A DNA stretch of 64,000 nucleotides from JAPOXR01 sp963664715. GTDB lineage: Bacteria > Pseudomonadota > Alphaproteobacteria > Rhodobacterales > Rhodobacteraceae. The notes under the pieces are model-generated. The model worked only from the letters and a program-made list of their open reading frames with translations. It ran no database searches and was not told the origin of the DNA. Both the position numbers and the translations under genes were made by a program. The DNA is taken from assembly GCA_963664715.2 (NCBI GenBank), contig CAXXUY010000011.1, positions 682,001-746,000 of the forward strand, given 5' to 3'. Shown in pieces: positions 60,961 through 64,000 of this stretch (positions are counted from its first letter, which is position 1; each line of letters begins with the position of its first letter).

Positions 60961-63900
60961 GTGCAGGACAGTTTCGGGCATGCCGACAACCTGGAGACAC
61001 GGGTCAAGGATCTGGTGAGGCCGATTGTCGCCGCTGGCGACTGCCTCATTGTCACCGGCTACCAGGACTTCCTCTCCGCCATGGATATCCTGCTCAGCTG
61101 GCAGCCGGATCTCAAGGATGCGCCGGCCGGTACTGTCCGGATCGTGTTCGGCGAGAACACCGCCACCACCACGGTGTTCAGGCCGGGCCGAAGCTTGTCC
61201 GAGACGGCCAGGAGTCACTGGCTGGGCCAGCGGGGGCTGTCGGTCATTCACCAAGGCGACCTCAGAGCTGTCCTGGCACTGGAGGCGGTGAAATCCCGGG
61301 CCATCGAGCTGCGTATCTACGATACCGAGGCAGCCCGGGCGGCGACAGGCCGGGCGGTGCCGGACAGGCTGCACGCGAAGATCGTCGCAGGGCCGGCGGC
61401 AATTGTGTCCGGCAGCGCCAACTTCTCGCGCGCCGGGCTTTACCAGAACGTCGAATTCACCGATGAGTCCAAGGCGGGGACGGCACGATTTGATCACCGC
61501 CGGGAGCATGCCGAGCTGTTCTGGGAGCTTGGCGTGTCCTGGCAAGAGACGGCGGTCGAGATCCTCGAGAAGCTGTTGCGGTTTGTCACCCCGCAGGATG
61601 CCGCCTGCCGGGCACATTTGGAGATGCTCGGTTTCCAGCCCTGGAAGGAGCTGGACGTCGACCGGGCCGGCGGCGATCAGCCGCTGCCCTACCAGGAGGA
61701 ACTTGTCTACGAGGCGGCTGCGACCGTCTACGAGCACGGCGTGGCCTTCGTGGAGGCGCCGGCCGGGGCAGGCAAGACCAATATAGGCCTGCACCTGGCG
61801 GCGGTCCTGGCGCGGCTGCACCGGAACGTTGTCCCGAGATCCTCGCGCACCGGCAGTTTTGCGATTGTCCCGGCGGCGGTGAAGGGCCGCTGGGACAAGG
61901 CCGACCCGGCGATGGAGGTGGTCACCGTGACCAGCTTCGAGAACAGTGACGACAAGGTAATCGAGGACAATGCCGGCCGGTTCAGGAAAGCGCGCGTGGC
62001 GGTCGTGGACGAAGCGCACCGGCTCAATTCGCGCTGGACGCAGAAGTCGCGCCGGTCGCAGGCGTTCATGGAGTGTCCCGCAATCTGGTCCGTGCATTTG
62101 TCAGCCACGCTCCTTGGCAACCAGGACGTGACCAGCCTGGTTGCGCTCCACGAGGCTAGGTCTTCCCTCTACATGACGCGGGAATTCTCCGGGAAGATGA
62201 ATGCTGTTTTTCGCGAAGTCCGTCTCGCCAAGGACGGTTACGAGCCAGACATGTTTGGCGAGGTCGCCAAGGCCTGGACCCGCAGGAAGCGGCCGGGGAT
62301 TGCCCCGATCCACCACCCGCCGCAGCCCGAGGAAATCTATCTCGCTCCGAACGTCCGGCGGGAGTTTTCCGGCCTGCTGGCGCCGGTCCTGTGCCGCCGC
62401 ACCCGCAGCTGTATCGGCGAGACGGCCAAGCGGGTGATCCCCCTCACGGGCCGGTATCCGATCGCCCACCCCCCGCAGATCATCGACCACGCAGCCAACG
62501 GGGGCCGGCAGCAGGTGGTAAGCGAGATCGAGAGGCGCTGCAAACGCATTGCGGTCTTCAACCCGCGTTTCGAGGAGGAGCAGACGCGGGCCGGGCCGGC
62601 GGGATTGCGCGTCTGGGACGAGGGCCAGCTCAGGGTGCGCGCTTTCCTGAACCTGCTGAGATCCTCGATCGAGTTCGCCCGCTGGGAGTGGCGGGAGGGC
62701 AAGGCTGGCCTGGAGATGAGGTGCCTGGAACTGAAGCTGCCGAAAGGGAAATGGAAGGCATGGCAGAAGGCCAATCGGGAGCAGCGGGGCATGCCAGCAG
62801 AAGAGGGCACCTTCTTCGACTCAACAACGGACTGGATGCCCACCAGCACGCCCATATGCGACGAGATCGGGCAACTGTTGTTTGATCCGGCGCTGGACGG
62901 GATTGATGCAGACCGGGCCGATAGCATGGTCGACATTGTCGAGCGTCACGGCCAGGCGGTGTTCCTGACTGACCGGATTGCCGTGCTGCGCATCTATGCG
63001 GAGCTGATGCAGCGCCAACTGGGCGAGCCCGGCGCCGCGATCGCCGTTTCGGACAATCGCAAGGACCTCGTGCCCACCGGCTTTGTCATGGAGACTCTGA
63101 AGAAGCTGCGGGGCGATGACGACCATAAGTTCCGGCATGTCCATGTGAGGGATACGGAGAGAGCGCAGGACTGGATGGCGCTTGGCGGCAGCAAGGCCGA
63201 TCTTGCCTGCCGCCGGGCGATATTCCTGCACTACGAGCGCGCAGAGGGCATCAACCTGCAGTACGCCTCGGCGGTCGGGATGATCGGCATCACGTCGAAC
63301 ATCCGAAGCGTGGTCCAGGGGATGGGCCGGATTGACCGAATCGATTCCCCTCATAAGGAGATCTCCTACTACACCTTCGACTTGTCCGGGGTGACCCTCT
63401 CCTCCGACCGGAGGGTACCCGACCGGGCTGCCGGCATGGCGGCGCTGGCCGCCGGTGGCGGCGACCCCGGAGAGCGGGACTGGGAGAGTTTGACAGCCGG
63501 CGAGCTGCCGCAGGCAATCTTCGAGGTCCTGCACGAACCGCGCCGACTGCGGCCCACGCACCTTCACGACACGCTGGAGATGCTTCGCCAAGAGTTGCCG
63601 GACGGCGCCTATGACAGGGTGTCGGCCGCCAGGCCGGCCGACAGATGGGGCGCCGACCTCTGTCTCCTGACCGGCCAGGCCCCTTTCTCGATGTTTGTTC
63701 TCGGGGGAATCGACGATCCCGCCCAGCGAACCGTTCGGCCACCCCGCCTGATTGCCGTAGATGACAACGGCCGGACGGTTCGCAACCAGGCCGAGTGCGC
63801 AAACCTGCTGCTGGCGGCCTACCAGGCCACGCTGAAGGCCGGCCAGCACGAGGTCCCCTCTTCCGGCGACACCCGCCAGCGGGCGATCTCTGAATTTTAC

Positions 63901-64000
63901 CACCGCGCCGCAGGCCTGACGCAGTGGGACCTGCGACCTGAACGGCTGGTCGAACTGCTGGCGACACTGGCGGAGTTCTTGGGGCTGGATGCCGACGACC
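60961..64000 (+). CDS. PLD domain-DEAH helicase, 3' end outside window
   Basis: At least 1,013 codons, still open at the window end. GTG at 60961 is the first start in frame after a stop-free leader, with no strong ribosome site. An N-terminal phospholipase D-like segment has H138-x-K140 (DRLHAKIVAG) and SGSANFS. A superfamily 2 helicase follows: Walker A APAGAGKT near residue 265-272, DEAH at 350-353, SATLLG and motif VI QGMGRIDRIDSP near 785. The combination suggests a nuclease-helicase of defence type, related in style to DISARM and other PLD helicases, but I cannot assign a named system. Divergent from Septu. Confidence 0.85.
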   Translation, partial: MQDSFGHADNLETRVKDLVRPIVAAGDCLIVTGYQDFLSAMDILLSWQPDLKDAPAGTVRIVFGENTATTTVFRPGRSLSETARSHWLGQRGLSVIHQGDLRAVLALEAVKSRAIELRIYDTEAARAATGRAVPDRLHAKIVAGPAAIVSGSANFSRAGLYQNVEFTDESKAGTARFDHRREHAELFWELGVSWQETAVEILEKLLRFVTPQDAACRAHLEMLGFQPWKELDVDRAGGDQPLPYQEELVYEAAATVYEHGVAFVEAPAGAGKTNIGLHLAAVLARLHRNVVPRSSRTGSFAIVPAAVKGRWDKADPAMEVVTVTSFENSDDKVIEDNAGRFRKARVAVVDEAHRLNSRWTQKSRRSQAFMECPAIWSVHLSATLLGNQDVTSLVALHEARSSLYMTREFSGKMNAVFREVRLAKDGYEPDMFGEVAKAWTRRKRPGIAPIHHPPQPEEIYLAPNVRREFSGLLAPVLCRRTRSCIGETAKRVIPLTGRYPIAHPPQIIDHAANGGRQQVVSEIERRCKRIAVFNPRFEEEQTRAGPAGLRVWDEGQLRVRAFLNLLRSSIEFARWEWREGKAGLEMRCLELKLPKGKWKAWQKANREQRGMPAEEGTFFDSTTDWMPTSTPICDEIGQLLFDPALDGIDADRADSMVDIVERHGQAVFLTDRIAVLRIYAELMQRQLGEPGAAIAVSDNRKDLVPTGFVMETLKKLRGDDDHKFRHVHVRDTERAQDWMALGGSKADLACRRAIFLHYERAEGINLQYASAVGMIGITSNIRSVVQGMGRIDRIDSPHKEISYYTFDLSGVTLSSDRRVPDRAAGMAALAAGGGDPGERDWESLTAGELPQAIFEVLHEPRRLRPTHLHDTLEMLRQELPDGAYDRVSAARPADRWGADLCLLTGQAPFSMFVLGGIDDPAQRTVRPPRLIAVDDNGRTVRNQAECANLLLAAYQATLKAGQHEVPSSGDTRQRAISEFYHRAAGLTQWDLRPERLVELLATLAEFLGLDADD

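Noticed and set aside
60931..62097. Minus-strand frame of 388 codons opposite the PLD-helicase
   Set aside because: Antisense shadow; helicase motifs are on the plus strand.
1..64000. tRNA or rRNA genes as integration sites
   Set aside because: I looked for cloverleaf-like stretches in the gaps and recognised none; a dedicated tRNA search would be decisive.

Overview
This is a GC-rich proteobacterial chromosome segment. The protein families and insertion sequences suggest an alphaproteobacterium, but that is inference because there is no rRNA or housekeeping marker. Most of it is an accessory region built from stacked defence-type modules, insertion sequences and recombinase genes, set between two metabolic clusters. 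The 17.2-20.9 kb block, and less clearly the 25.2-29.4 kb block, look richer in A+T than their neighbours, which fits horizontal acquisition.

Layout. 0-5.2 kb: a MoxR-type AAA ATPase (5' end outside the window), a CoxE-like VWA protein, an amidohydrolase, a metallo-beta-lactamase-fold hydrolase, and an SMP-30/isochorismatase-like fusion, apparently one operon. 5.2-13.7 kb: a serine recombinase, a PD-(D/E)XK-like protein with a partner, a DUF2779 nuclease-like protein, a tandem AAA ATPase and a WYL regulator, then two tiny overlapping genes. 13.7-16.8 kb: a 3.1-kb insertion element bounded by inverted repeats, with an ISKra4-type transposase, a tyrosine recombinase and a pRiA4b ORF-3-like passenger. 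17.3-20.6 kb: a PIN-kinase fusion, a TerY-like VWA protein and a PP2C phosphatase (TerY-P-type triad), followed by a DUF6338-like membrane protein and a small Pro/Gly-rich protein. 22.2-24.8 kb: an IS701-type element carrying a D12-class DNA adenine methylase. 25.2-29.4 kb: a SIR2-like, zinc-ribbon and KAP NTPase gene triad.

29.4-31.6 kb: a resolvase, an IS6-family element and a truncated IS1634-like transposase. 32-38 kb: two sulfatases around an ABC importer (binding protein, ATPase, permease), a sulfate-ester scavenging cluster. 38.3-41.2 kb: another serine recombinase, a cold-shock protein and an AbiEii-like nucleotidyltransferase with a small partner. 41.2-53.3 kb: a complete type I-D CRISPR-Cas locus (divergent WYL regulator, cas6, cas10d, csc2, csc1, cas3, cas4, cas1, cas2) and a 29-repeat array. 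53.5-57.6 kb: transposase and recombinase wreckage, a second partial copy of the small AbiEii-partner gene, and an intact IS1380 element. 57.6-64 kb: a frameshifted PIN-like gene, a Septu-like PtuA/PtuB pair, and divergently a PLD-helicase that runs off the end.

Adaptive immunity (type I-D) and Septu are recognisable defence systems. The TerY-P, SIR2/KAP, DUF2779/AAA/WYL and PLD-helicase modules are plausible additional defence systems by content and context, but none is proven here. Repeated serine recombinases, element remnants and a duplicated segment on both sides of the CRISPR locus suggest how the region was assembled.
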